A DNA stretch of 64,000 nucleotides, taken from assembly GCA_973895155.1 (NCBI GenBank), contig OZ316894.1:9300001-9364000 (forward strand), given 5' to 3'. How positions within the stretch are numbered: the first letter of the stretch is position 1; the number at the start of each line of letters is the position of its first letter. Positions 19,399 to 29,812 of the stretch are shown here, piece after piece. This stretch comes from Marsupella aquatica. Lineage: Eukaryota > Marchantiophyta. Made by a program: the position numbers and the translations under genes. The notes below the pieces were generated by a model that made no database searches, was not told the origin of the DNA, and was given only the letters and a program-made list of their open reading frames with translations.

Positions 19399-20197
19399 TC
19401 ATCGCACTACCTCTCGTGATCATCCTGAGGCAGATGGATTAGCTGAGAGAGTTGTGCAAACTATGAAGAGAGGATTGCGTAAGTATGGCTTGCAGGTTGG
19501 TCATCTGGGAGATTGGGATCTCCAGCTACCTTGGTTAGCTATGGGCTACCGTTTCAGTCGGCAAACATCACTTGCATCCTTCTCACCCTACTTTTTGCTC
19601 TATGGTAGAGAGCCAGATTTGCCAGCAGCTATTCATCGTCATGCTGCACCAGTTGTGAACTTGGATGATCCTGATGTTTGGGTCAAGGTGTGTTCAGAGA
19701 GAGCACGGGTATTTCAGAGAGTGATGCCCATGGCTTTTGACAACCTTGCCATTGCCCAACATCGTGATACTTTGAGGTATGCCACTATTCGTGGAGGAGG
19801 TTACCGTGCAAGCATTCGACGATTTCATCCTGGTGATTATGTTTATTTGCAGCAGACAGCACCCACGACACTTGATGTGACCGCATGCCGGACAATCTTA
19901 CGTGTGCGTGAAGTGTTGCCTTCTGGTGTCCTGATGTTGGAGGGACGCGATGGTATGGTTTGGAAGGATCATGTGCGCAACTGTGCACCATGTCACCTTC
20001 CCAACATTGATGGTACAGTAGATCCAAGCTTGGCACATGTTCGTGCTGGCTTGAAATGTATGTTGTGTGGATCTGCTCAGGGAGCAACTACTATGTTGAT
20101 TTGTGATAAGTGTTCTAGAGGATGGCACATGTCATGTTTGACACCACCATTGCAGGTGATTCCTAGTGGATCATGGTTGTGTCCTCAGTGTCGGTGA
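19399..20197 (+). CDS. Gypsy integrase C-terminal part with a PHD finger
   Basis: After a +1 shift the integrase resumes: TTSRDHPEADGLAERVVQTMKRG supplies the catalytic Glu, then PYFLLYGREPDLPAA and the GPY/F-like SH3 region (HPGDYVYLQQTAPTTLD, then LPSGVLMLEGRDGMVWKDHVRN). In place of the chromodomain found in many plant Gypsy elements, the protein ends with a PHD zinc finger of about 45 residues (20,057-20,191) and stops at TGA 20,195. The catalytic D, D and E are all present across the two integrase pieces. The C-terminal reader probably guides insertion to a chromatin state; that is inference from the role of chromodomains in other families. Confidence 0.85.
20057..20191 (+). other. PHD finger (C4HC3) at the integrase C-terminus
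   Basis: Ligands in order: CMLC, then ten residues on CDKC, then WHMSC (His and Cys) and WLCPQC, with the conserved Trp (W of SGSWLC) two residues before the last Cys pair. Spacing fits the canonical C4HC3 pattern. PHD fingers bind histone H3 tails, usually in a lysine-methylation-dependent way. Which mark this one would read cannot be told. Confidence 0.88.
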
Positions 20198-20679
20198 AGC
20201 CGACTAGTTATCATTTGTGTTCTCTTGGCAGATATGGATTGCAGGTAGGTGATCGATGGGGCTCACTTGCACCCGGCCTCCTGATCTTCACACCTAAAAA
20301 GGTGTATATCAACCTTGTAGAACTCATGGCTAGCTAGAGTTAGGGGACCTTACTCCCAGCTAGGGGGGCGATTGTGGGTTTTGGACATGTGTGGACATGA
20401 GTTCCACTTGTATTCCATTCTCTTGTATTTGTGATGTGGCAGTGTGACTATGTCTGGATGTATGTGACAAGCGATGTATGTTGTGTAGCGATATGTATGC
20501 GCACGCATCATGCCTGCCCTATCGCAATGCAAGGGAGCCAGCCCCCGAGCCAGCCTAGTACTCCCTTAATCATCATCATGGGAAGGAGTCAGCCCAGGTC
20601 AGGGTAGAACAAGCCAGGGTAGAACAAGCCAGGGTTTGGCACGGCCAATAGTGCCTCACCATGTGTCATGCAATCAGTA
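20198..20679. other. 3' untranslated region of the Gypsy unit
   Basis: Noncoding. A purine tract AGGGGGG at 20,362-20,368 could be the polypurine tract, which would put an LTR start at TGTGGG near 20,374. The following 300 bp contain a doubled GTAGAACAAGCCAGG, but no copy of this sequence was found 5' of gag. Confidence 0.4.
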
Positions 20680-20813
20680 GGGAACTACCTCAGGTTAAAT
20701 ACATGAGTTAAAGTTAACCCATATACAGAAAGGGGGTTGACTTAGGAATTAAAATAGTTTGAGGGACAGGTTAGTAATTATGGTCAATTTGGGGGATAGG
20801 TTAGTAAAAAATG
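20680..20813 (-). repeat. Right inverted terminal arm
   Basis: Reverse complement of the left arm. Landmarks in plus orientation are TACATGAGTTAAAG, AAAGGGGGT, AATAGTTTGAGGGACAGG and GGGGGATAGGTTAGT. It shows the empty form of the sequence in which the left arm carries the MITE. Confidence 0.7.
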
Positions 20814-20817
20814 GTTT

Positions 20818-21137
20818 GGACACGAGGATAGGGATAAGTCCTATAGTCATGACGGCAATTGCACTAGGAGTTATGATTCTAGCATGCACCTTTTGGGATT
20901 CCTGGTGGGAACAATGATTTAAATGTTCTTGACAGGTCTCATTTACTGAACTACATGTTGCATGAGCAGTATGATCAGGTTGAATTCGTTGTGAATGGGA
21001 CACAATACATAAGGGCTTACCTTCTTGTTGATGGCATTTATCCAAAATGGTGTTGTTTTGTGACAACCATGCACCAGCGATGGAAGAATTTAGATTTAAG
21101 GGAATTCTCTCATAGAGTACGTTTCAGCTCAATTTGA
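20818..21137 (+). pseudogene. PIF/Harbinger transposase, C-terminal part
   Basis: Resumes the frame left at 10,733: GHEDRDKS, then (shifted) FGIPGGNNDLNVLDRSHLLN, YDQVEFVVNGTQY and RAYLLVDGIYPKWCCFV. These are the DDE core blocks around the second catalytic Asp (LNVLDRS) and the DGIYP motif of plant Harbinger transposases. The third acidic segment (normally KDVERAFG) is missing, since the frame ends with REFSHRVRFSSI and a TGA. Confidence 0.78.
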
Positions 21138-23319
21138 TCCACCAACATGTTATTTTTAATTTGCTGAAATGAAAAGTTGTAGCTTGTGGCCATGCATAAT
21201 ACAAATCAAAGCATTGTGCATGGCTGAATTTCACTCGATTTGACTTGCATACCAGGCAATTTGATAAGTGTGTGAATCAATTTCAACTCTAGCTTCACAT
21301 TAGGCGCCTTTGTTTGAGTTTTGTCTGCCTTCCCTACATAAGAATTTTGTAGCTCTAATTTTCCCTTTCTTGAAAGGACTACGGAGCAAATCTTTATTCA
21401 CTCAAGAAATTATCTAGAATGGATGGTACAGCCCTATTAACAACACAGACAACCTTGATATGATGCTGAAACATCTTACAAAAAGCTCCCCTAGTCTTTT
21501 CCAAGCTGCCTTTCTTCTGCCCCAACCCAACACATGATCTTGAGAAGTCTCCATCAAACTCAAACAGGGTTTGTTTCAACTCATCTGGCAATAATTTTCC
21601 CTCGTGATGTTGCCATGTCTACATTGCAATGGGAATGGCCCAATGTGCAATGCAAAGTGCAGAGAAATCAATGGGTGTGAGCCAAGCATGAGTTTTATGT
21701 GAAAACAATACACAGAGAAACACTATGCAACAATGAATGTGGAAAATGACAACATGGGGCAGACGCAAGGAATGTTTGTGGGAATATTTAAATGCCAACA
21801 TGTGGCAGTGCCCTAGCTACAATAGCCATGGATATGGTATGAGGGCACGAGAGCAATTTTGGCTCCCCGCAAAGGTGGATTAAATTGGCATCCTCTATTT
21901 CATTTTTCCCATACCTGAAAATTGTTTATGAATGGTTTTTGTTGTTGTTTGTTTATGAATGGTGATCAGGGTGCAAAAGGATTTTTCTAGTCATCCCCCC
22001 AAATGACGGTTTGTAGGCATCTATCCAAAATGTCCAAATAATTAATCCGTGGACCCCCATGTTACTTTAGAGGCAGTTATCTAGAAGCTGAAGCCTAGAT
22101 GGACCTCCAAATCTAAAGGAAAAAAACTCAAAAATGGACAAGTCAATGTTTGACACTTGAAATAGTTGCCAAACTTACCAAGGCAACCATAATTAACATC
22201 AATTAACGGTGCTTGACGGTTTCCTCCACGGTACCAAAGGGATGCCAGATGCACTCAAGTTGCATTGAAAGTAATCCCTTTTCAATTCCTACACGCAATT
22301 GACAAAGAGAGAGAAATCATCGGTGTCATCAAATCACTAACTTTGCATAATTGTTTAAGACAAAAACTTTCATGGAAACAATTTCCAATTGTGGAATTCG
22401 GAATCGATCGAAAGCTAGAGAAATTTAGAAACTCATGACCACTTTAGTACTTGATAAAATCTCCCAATGTTACACTCATTGGAAAGCTAGAGAACATTGG
22501 AAACTTATAATCTCTTCTAAAGAAAAAGCTAAAGAAATTCTAAAATTCATATTCTCCTTAGTACTCGATAAAATCTGTCAATATTAGGTTCATTCTCATG
22601 GAAGGGGTCAACATTTCAGGGGTTGTACAACACAGATTTCTATTCACGTTAGAGATTATGAAATCACGGGTAAAATTTCTTTTTTAAATTACTTACTCAA
22701 TTCTTATCAAATGATGAAAATGCTGAGCTCATTAGTATCGTCTCTTCAAGATCTTTCTAACACCATATTATATGTGAGTTTTCATTATGATTTGACTCAA
22801 CAATGTCAAATTAAAAATTGCTACTGGGAAAATTTTATGTTTTGAATAAAATCAAAATGTAAATTAAACCGTTAATGGGAGCAATTTTACCTCAATCTTT
22901 TTGTCTTTTGATTCGTATGTCAGTTTTTTTACATTCTTTTTATGGCATGGCGTCCCAATTTTTACAGCAAACCTGCCACAAACACGAATGCAGAAGTTAA
23001 TTTTATCCAAAAACAAGTCTCTTCCTATTTGTAGCATGTGCTGATGATGTGGCGTGTTGTGGAGCCAGGAATTTTGGAAAGGACCCCTAATGGGGGTCCA
23101 TAAAGAAAAGAATATCCATTTTTCACCATGAATGACAAACACAGGTTTAGGGTTTAGGTTTTCACACTTGACAGGACCTTAAACTCAACCCTCAAAGTCT
23201 TGTTGGGGCATGAATGGGAGGATAGAGTACTTCAATCTCAATCTGTGATAGCCTGTGGAACTTTGCTCTAAAGGAATACCCCTTAAACCATCTACCCTAA
23301 GGTTTCTCCACACTCATAA
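21138..23319. other. No recognised genes
   Basis: AT-rich sequence with scattered short frames and no domain, RNA gene or clear repeat. The 3' end of the Harbinger element probably lies here, but its terminal repeat was not found. Confidence 0.45.
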
Positions 23320-23669
23320 TGTTAGGCATTTACTCTTAGATCTAAAGTTATGACTATAATAGTAGTTAAGGATGACCTTAGTTGCAGACTAGGTTTGGTT
23401 AACTAGGTTGCACACTATATCCCAAGTGATGTTTGCTTGGATAGAAAACACTCAGCCTCATTGTTACAAAGGCAATTGAGAGATAAGATGATCTAACTTG
23501 TATTACAAAGATTTGATATGGCCGACAAGCCTAGATAGCAATATTAAAGCTCTTGTGTGTACCCATGGACGTAGCCTGGTCTGCGGTGAACCACATATCT
23601 CTCTGTGTTGACTACTTGTGTATTGGATTTTCATGGGCTTGCCATTGTGGATGTTATTTGTGCTCAACA
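23320..23669 (+). repeat. Copia LTR (diverged, plus strand)
   Basis: Starts TGTTAG and ends GCTCAACA like the LTRs of the Copia at 28.4-34.2 kb and has nearly the same length (350 bp, against 344). Shared blocks: CATTGTTAC, GAGAGATA, TATGGCCG, AAAGCTCTTGTGTGT, TGGACGTAGCCT, GTGAACCACATATCTCTCTGTGT. It is more diverged than the other two, so it belongs to an older copy. Confidence 0.75.
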
Positions 23670-23671
23670 AT

Positions 23672-23683
23672 TGGTATCAGAGC
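23672..23683 (+). promoter_or_regulatory. Primer-binding site of the deleted Copia
   Basis: TGGTATCAGAGC two bases after the LTR end is the initiator-Met tRNA priming site typical of plant Copia elements. Confidence 0.75.
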
Positions 23684-23930
23684 GATCTGAAGGCCTACAG
23701 GCTATGGGATCCTATTTCTTGTAAGCTTCTTGTCAATAGGGATATTTTTTTCAATGAATCCAGACCCGAATCCAAATTATTGAAGGAGAGTGAGGATACT
23801 CAAATCTCTCATACTGAAAAATAAATATCTCCATCCCAAACTTGTTGAGGGGGAGATTGATCATGAGGTGCATAATAGGAGAGAAGGAGGTGCTCCAAGC
23901 ATGAAGCTGGTTTTTGTGCCATAGAAATAG
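23684..23930 (+). pseudogene. Copia integrase C-terminal remnant after a large internal deletion
   Basis: Directly after the primer site the sequence jumps to the end of the integrase: KAYRLWDPISCKLLVNRDIFFNESR, then stops and frameshifts, still recognisable to GEIDHEVHN and APSMKLVF. The sibling at 31,880-32,130 reads KGYRLWDPVTCKLIVSRDVSFNESR. Gag, protease and the integrase core are missing, and no RT was seen downstream. Confidence 0.75.
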
Positions 23931-25265
23931 GAGTGCGTTTATTCATGTTGGTGAGCAGCAAGTGGATGCTAGTGGTGGACTTGGCCACCCAGTGCCCTCA
24001 TCAATCCCAACACTCTTGCCTAAGTGCTCTTGATGCCCAGGCACATGGAACTCCTTGAGGAAGAAACTTGATGCCTCTATCACCATGCGGCCACTAGTGG
24101 CAAGTTCTATTCTAAGTTGCACTTGCTCCCTAACATGACCATTGCTCAACAATCCTCATTGTCTACACAAGCATCCAAACATATTAGTAAGTAACCCATG
24201 AGGATCTAGGAACTCCAAAACCATTGTCTTGACTCAAGCTCAACAGACGTTAGTAAGTAGGTCAAAACCTAGAACCTCTTGGGTTTGAGTGGCCTTGCCA
24301 TAAGCCAAAGCCAGAGCCGACAATCTCTGTTTGTCCAAAATAGCCCCTCTATTGGGTACCTCCTGAGCTTCCCCATTTGCTATTCACCATTGGCTGACCA
24401 CCCTGCCTCTAGGACATGCTCATGCCCAAATAGCTAGCTTGTCCCAAACTTCGGGACCAGTTTAGCCCTGACTCTAGCAACCATCTCTAAGGTTCCAACT
24501 CAATTGAGAGTCTAGGGAAAAAATGCACTTGGACCTCAACACCCATGCTTACTTTGCATTCCCCCCCAATGCAAGCTCCCGTGAGAAACTGAACACGACT
24601 TGGCTGTTGTTTTTGTAGGATTTGGCAAGTGGGCAAGATAGCCCCAACAAACCTTGAGAACCAAAGTCATCCCTAGACCTTACTGAGCTCAAGAGGATGT
24701 AGTCTTCCTTGAGAGGTTCCAATGCATCCAAGAAGTCCTCCAATGGACCTCCCGTTGAGTAGTTATCATCGTTTCCACATGACATTTCCTCTTAGTAGCG
24801 TGACTATCACGCTTCACCACTTGGGCTCGTCGCTAGCTTCCAAGGAGACACCACTCCCCTCACATATGCTTTTGGATACTTGTCACCCCGGACCAACTTT
24901 GGTCCCCTATATTTTCCCCTCAACCTGAACTCCAACCGAATTGCATAGGTGCGCAAATAACTTGTTATGCCCATACCTTTCTAGTTAGTCATCATATTTG
25001 AAGTGCTTTAGCCCGTTGTGATCAGGCCAACGCGGTGCTCATGCCCGAGACCTCAGATTTCATTGTGAGTGGGGGTCCCAAATGGCTACACCTGAGGTAC
25101 GCCATATCTCCTATGCCAAGCATCCGTTGTACTTGAAGTGAAGTTCTTTGGCCTTGCGCCCAAGATGAGCTCTCACTCAAGTCTTCGAAACTCAAAATTT
25201 TTCTAGGGGTCCGGACAGTCCACCCTAAGCTTGGCCCTTCCCATGACTTGACCAACACAACTACA
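23931..25265. other. No recognised genes
   Basis: Moderately GC-rich DNA with short frames on both strands (for example 24,549-24,785 on the minus strand) that show no known domain. Confidence 0.4.
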
Positions 25266-25269
25266 ATTC

Positions 25270-25680
25270 TTGAGGGTTTAACGTAATATGAGTTGACGCT
25301 AAACACGACGTGAACTTACCCTAAAGCAAAGTCAATTACAACGACATGAAACTGGGCACGTAAAGAGCCCAGACCCAGACGATCTCATTTACGTCATCCA
25401 CAACAACGTTTGTTGCCACGTTTTAAGTGACGTAACATTCTTAACGTAGTTGATTAAGACATTCCAAGGGGAAGAGTTTACTAAGAGAATTCTAGTTGTT
25501 TACGTCCTTTAATACGATGTCAGAGTTAATTACGTCGTACATAACGTGTTTACACGAGGCCTTATAAACAACATTTAGGTGAGTGTGTGTCGTTGGTCAT
25601 ATGGAACAACGTAATTAACTTAACAACGGCAAATGAGACGTTGGATTCTTCCCATAGACGAGGTATACTAAAATTATTTG
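25270..25680. repeat. ACGT-core repeat array 1
   Basis: About twenty copies of short words containing ACGT (TTACGTC, AACGTAA, GACGT, ACGTCGT) or a close variant occur in both orientations. The same word family recurs in five more arrays to the right. CACTA elements carry such motifs near their ends, so this may be the left subterminal region of the large CACTA system. Confidence 0.55.
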
Positions 25681-26231
25681 ACTTTTGTGGGGATGTTAAT
25701 TCCGACGTATGATGTTGCTTAGGGCTCCATGGTTATGTGGGCAGGTTGTGCGTTTTAGGGGGTAGGGAATACATACAAAATACACAATCAAGTGTTCAAG
25801 ATCAATACATGCCCATTGTACACAGTTCAATCCTGGAATGTGGCACCACAACATATGGGTGAGATCAAAATAGAATTGGGAAATTTACAAAATTCAGGAG
25901 GAAGTCGTGCAAACAAAACCCTAAACCCTATGAGCCCCATGCAAAACTGAGGTTCTCTAGTTGATTTTAGATCTATATCAAACAGTGACATCTTGAGGGA
26001 CCTCAACGCCTGTAAAATGGCAAACTAGGCAATCTTGGAGTAGTGATGGTGGGAGAGCCCTTAGAAGGAAGGGGTTCCCACACTTGTGTTCCCCTTCACC
26101 CTTTGTGTGGTCCTCACATGTTTTTTTGTTCTCTTTCCCTTCCCCACCGTAGAAGGGCCACCGTAGAAGGGGCCCTAACACTTTCTTCCTTCCCTTTTTC
26201 TCTATTCTCACTTGTGAGGTTTCCATCCATA

Positions 26232-26255
26232 CCTAAACCCTAAACCCTAAACCCT
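26232..26255 (+). repeat. Short interstitial telomere-type repeat
   Basis: Three and a half units of CCTAAAC, the plant-type telomere sequence. Too short to be a telomere; isolated units also occur near 23,150, 25,919, 29,460 and 40,080. Confidence 0.7.
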
Positions 26256-26460
26256 TTCCCTCTTGTGCTTGCTTTCAACGTGTGTACGGACCCTGGTTGT
26301 ACGAACATTAGATTTTCGACCATCTCAAAATCTGGAGTCTACGGGCTTGTTGGAAAAAGCTCGCCGAGCTGAATCCAACCATGTGTCACATGCCAAAATG
26401 GAGCTAAGACGGGGGAGATACAACAGATCGCATTTTTTTGAGAATACGAGAGTTTTGAGG

Positions 26461-26480
26461 CCGTACGGATGTCCGTACGG
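26461..26480. repeat. 20-bp near-perfect palindrome
   Basis: CCGTACGG, four bases (ATGT), then CCGTACGG again; CCGTACGG is itself a perfect palindrome. No associated gene. Confidence 0.6.
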
Positions 26481-27607
26481 TAGGAAGTCCCGACTTTGCA
26501 AGAGAATGAGGAGGTAGCAGCACATACAGGGAAACCGTGATCCATGTTTTTCAAAGCCAGGGTCCCCCTGGTGTTGTACGGACGAAACGGTGAGAGACGA
26601 TGCCCCTTGAAAACTTAAACGATCATATCTTGGCCGTTTGACCTTCGTTTTGTGCACCATTTACAAAGCCGTGATCAGGAAGAGGAGGGCTCGTCAGATC
26701 TGTTTTCAGAAGTGGATTCTGAGAAAATTTTAGTTTCGACAATTGTAGGGGCTCCCTCCTTTTACGGCGGACCGGTGGTGGCGATCAGGAGGATTGAGGC
26801 TGGTAGGCAGGGTAGATAGATAGGATAGGAGGTGGTGGACTCAAGTAAGTCCTTGTTTAGTAGAGTGGTAGTTGGCACCGTCGGTCCCGTAGTTAGATTA
26901 GGGTTTTTCACAACGTGTGTGTGCCGCACGCTTTAGGTTAGTTTATCTCTTAGATGTTTTTGACGGCGCCTCTAGGGTTGCCGCCGTTGTTGCCACTCCA
27001 TGAGGGGTGCTTTGGTGTTTTTTTTCAGTATTTAGGGGGGAGCCCTGTAGTGAGAAGGGGGGGAACTCAGTCTAGTGTTGGTTTTAGGGAAGTTAGCTCA
27101 TAGCCAGAAGGGGAAATCGAGCCAGAGTAGTGAGGAGAGGTGTAGCGCTTGCCCCAATGAGACAGGAGTTGGGCAGGAGGCCGGGTTGTCCTTGCAATGT
27201 GTTACCACTTTTTGCCAAAAGATATGGATTTGGTTTGATTCCTCAAGTTTTGGTGTGGCGTTATTTTTTCCGGCTCACGATTGTGTTCTTTCCCCAAGAA
27301 GTGTCTAAGGAATCCTTGCACGGATTGGTCAACCATGTGAGTAGGGGGGGGGGGTGGTGACAGCACTCCACCAGCGACCAGCAGAAGTGTGTGTATGGCG
27401 TAGTCCATGGGACTTGATCAAAAGCAGAGCGGCTAGTCGATAAACTTGATCAAAAATTACATTTCCGGGAGCAAAAATAAACATATTCATCCTACATGCA
27501 ATAGAATCCTAATAGCGTCCCTCCACGTTCCCGTCATACAATAACAAACAATTTTAGTAGGAGTAAATACGTATTTGTCGTGTAAATCGTTTGATAAGCA
27601 GGTGACA

Positions 27608-27774
27608 CTCTCCTTCCCTTGTCTCTTTTTCTCTCCCTCCCTCTATCTCTCCCTCTCTCCCTCCCTCTATCTCTCCCTCCCTCACCTCTCTCTCTTCCTC
27701 CCTCTATCTCTCCCTCCCTCACCTCTCTCTCTCTCCCTCCCTCTATCTCTCCCTCCCTCGCCTCTCTCTCTGTC
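27608..27774 (+). repeat. CT-rich minisatellite
   Basis: Variants of CTCTCCCTCCCTCTAT and CTCCCTCCCTCACCTCTCTC repeat over about 165 bp. Open frames through it (Ser/Leu/Pro on one strand, Arg/Glu/Gly on the other) are artefacts of the repeat. Confidence 0.85.
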
Positions 27775-28127
27775 AAGAGCCAGTGTGCCTGCACTGCCCT
27801 GCTGTCCGCAAGCTAGAGGTGCCTCCTCCTGGGTACCCTCCTCATCGGGTACAATGTCCACCTGCTCATCCTCTATGATGGGGCGTGCCACTAACCCCTT
27901 AGGAGGGGTCCAATCCACCTGCACATGACATATTCTATGTATCAATACATGCTGACACAATAGAGCTTATACAACTAGCATTGCCAAGGAATGTTGTTGG
28001 ATTCCTACTTACAGGGAACTCTTCTGGGGTGGAATTCAACTTGGCCCACAATGCCGTAGGGCCATACCGCTTGGAGTACAACCGTTCCTCCTTGCTAGGC
28101 TCAGCCTCTCGTCCATACTTGCGCTTC
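27775..28127 (-). pseudogene. 3' exons of the CACTA-associated accessory gene
   Basis: Two minus-strand blocks joined by clean splice signals. 28,127-28,013 opens after TGCTGTAG with KRKYGREAEPSKEERLYS, runs to LNSTPEEFP and is followed by GTAAGT. 27,918-27,775 opens after CATGTGCAG with VDWTPPKGLVARPIIEDEQ and an acidic tail. The fused EFP-VDWTPP reading is smooth. No family was recognised. Before the Copia landed at 28,425 these exons were close to the ones at 34,257-35,396, so they may be one gene. Confidence 0.4.
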
Positions 28128-28139
28128 TACAGCAAAAAC

Positions 28140-28360
28140 TAGTAACGTCGTAAGGGACATTGTAATGTACGCCGCGGAATGGGACATACATTCAATAACG
28201 TCGTTTTATGCCACGTAAAGACGAACTACATAGTTGTAACGTCGATGAGAAGACGTTTCACTAAAAGAATGTCGTTAGGGTGTATGTAAGAAGGAGGCTA
28301 CGATGTGAGGGACGATGTTACTAGCGGATTTTGTGACGTAAAATTGGAAAACTCGACGTT
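28140..28360. repeat. ACGT-core repeat array 2
   Basis: AACGTCGT, CACGTAAAGACG, GTAACGTCGATG, AAGACGT and related words occur over 220 bp, next to exon 28,013-28,127. Confidence 0.6.
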
Positions 28361-28424
28361 TGCAGCAGGATTTCACCGCAAGGCTTTGGTACGCACAAAC
28401 AGCAAGGAAATCAGGATGGGCACT

Positions 28425-28733
28425 TGTTAGATATTGCTCTAGTCTTGTGACTCATGAGCTAACCACAGTTAGTCTAACTTGGGTTAGGACTTAGCTAATG
28501 TTAGTGGTAGTGCTGGTGTGCATATAGCTAGGGCTGATGCCAGACCCTGGTGGAACTTAGGCTCATTGTTACGAAGCTAGTTGAGAGATAGGGAGAGCTT
28601 GTGCTGTGGATGCTTGGTATGGCCGGTCGGCCTAGAGTGCAGTAAAGCTCTTGTGTGTTCCTGTGGACGTAGCCTCATGTGGAGGTGAACCACGTATCTC
28701 TCTGTGTCGACTATTGTGCGTTAGATGGTTCAT
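28425..28733 (+). repeat. 5' LTR of the Copia, 3' end missing
   Basis: Matches the 3' LTR closely from TGTTAG through GTTCATGG (28,733), then diverges. The last 35 or so bases of the 3' LTR have no counterpart here. Confidence 0.88.
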
Positions 28734-29344
28734 GGTTCTCGTCGGCGGCGTTCACTTTTCTTGTTGGAAACGGCACCGGTTAAGTAAGTAATCGGCTTTT
28801 TAAAGTTAAGGGCTAATCTTTGGCTTTTGAGGGGGTTTTAAATGGGTTTTAGTTGTGTATATACATGAGGTGTATACACACCTCGTACCGGCCCCTCATA
28901 CTCCCCCTTGTACTTGCCGTTTCCCCCTCGCTTCCCGTTAAACCTAGCGCAGCGGTGAGCTGCGCAGCACCGGCCGGCGCCTCTCGCGCACTCGCCCGCA
29001 TTTCTCTTGACCTCCCGCTTAACTCAGCGCCCCAGCCCCTTGTATTCCCTCGCGGTTGCCGATTGGCCCCTCCCGAGCCCCTGTGCACCCGTATACGCGA
29101 CTGCGTATGTAGCTGTGATCCAGCTGCCGCCTTCGCCCCCTTGTATTCCCTCCGCGGCCCCGGTTTTAAACGTAGGTGGCTGCGGCTCTACCTGCTTGTG
29201 CAACTGTTTTTTTACTCTCGGCCCCCGCCTCAATACCCTGTACGCCTCCTAGCCCGTGGATGCACCTTTGTTATACCTGTATTTTTAGTATTTAGGGATT
29301 AGCACCCCTTTAGGGCCCCTTTTTATGCCATTTTTTCCTCTCTT
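28734..29344. other. GC-rich segment replacing LTR end and primer site
   Basis: About 600 bp, distinctly richer in G+C and CpG than the rest of the Copia, lies between the broken 5' LTR and the recognisable leader. It contains two copies of CCTTGTATTCCCTC and of GGCCCC-type words. No gene was recognised. It was not found in the minus-strand sibling copy, so it may be an insertion or a filler acquired during repair. Confidence 0.5.
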
Positions 29345-29812
29345 TTGGTTGTCCCTTGTGTTGGGACCTGCCGCCCTCCGTTTTAACCGCTCCAACAAGG
29401 GGAACGGTCCCCTATGAGACTTGTCGGACTGTGCGGGAATATTCCCCAAAAATAGAGAGCTTAGGGTTTAGGGCCGTCCGACAAAGATTCTGTCCGCCAA
29501 ACGGTAACTTTTTTGGTTCTTTTTTGGCGAGGACGTTGCCACTGGAGTTAGCAACGCTGTGCACCAATCACATCGCAATTTTGACGATGGGTTGTACTGG
29601 GTATTTTGGTTATTCTCCGAGGTGGTCAAAATGGGGGAGTTTCGCAAGGTTTTACCCACACCGACCAAAATTTGAATAACTTTTTCGTCGAATTTTGATT
29701 TTGATTTTGGCTTTCAATATTGGACTCCTAGCTTTGTGGGCTATGCGGCGGTGTTGAGTTTTGAGTTTTATGAGAAGTTTCAAAAAAAGACATTTTTTCG
29801 TGATTGTTTCAT

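Larger units (their letters stand above)
10734..20817. mobile_element. 10-kb insert with long terminal inverted repeats carrying the Gypsy-DNMT unit
   Basis: The insert interrupts a Harbinger transposase frame. Its two ends are inverted copies of each other: CATTTTTTACTAACC, then TATCCCCCAAATTGACC, near 10,748 and, in reverse complement, ending near 20,813. Similarity continues inward for about 135 bp per arm, to about 11,228 on the left (once the nested MITE is removed) and about 20,680 on the right. The outermost bases and target duplication are not clear, so ends are good to about 10-15 bp. No transposase for such a TIR element was recognised inside; the only coding content is the Gypsy polyprotein. 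Either a Gypsy element landed in a small foldback/MITE-like element and its LTRs are unrecognisable, or the TIR unit mobilised the Gypsy coding region. Confidence 0.65.
25681..27590. other. Intervening sequence, no recognised genes
   Basis: Contains a telomere-like CCCTAAA run and a short palindrome (listed separately), a run of 11 G near 27,344 and several open frames without recognisable domains. Confidence 0.4.

Noticed and set aside
13168-20197. TAG as a sense (glutamine) codon, as in some green-algal nuclear codes
   Set aside because: The HESO1-like gene appears to end in TAG, and TGA and TAA stops also interrupt the transposons. CAG-to-TAG mutation explains the pattern under the standard code.
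10734-20817. The inverted arms as ends of a DIRS-type retrotransposon
   Set aside because: DIRS elements use a tyrosine recombinase. This element has a DDE integrase with HHCC domain and an aspartic protease, so it is a Gypsy type.
26232-26255. Telomere end
   Set aside because: Only three and a half units, with ordinary sequence on both sides.
27608-27928. Ser/Leu/Pro-rich and Arg/Glu/Gly-rich open frames
   Set aside because: Translation of a CT minisatellite on either strand.
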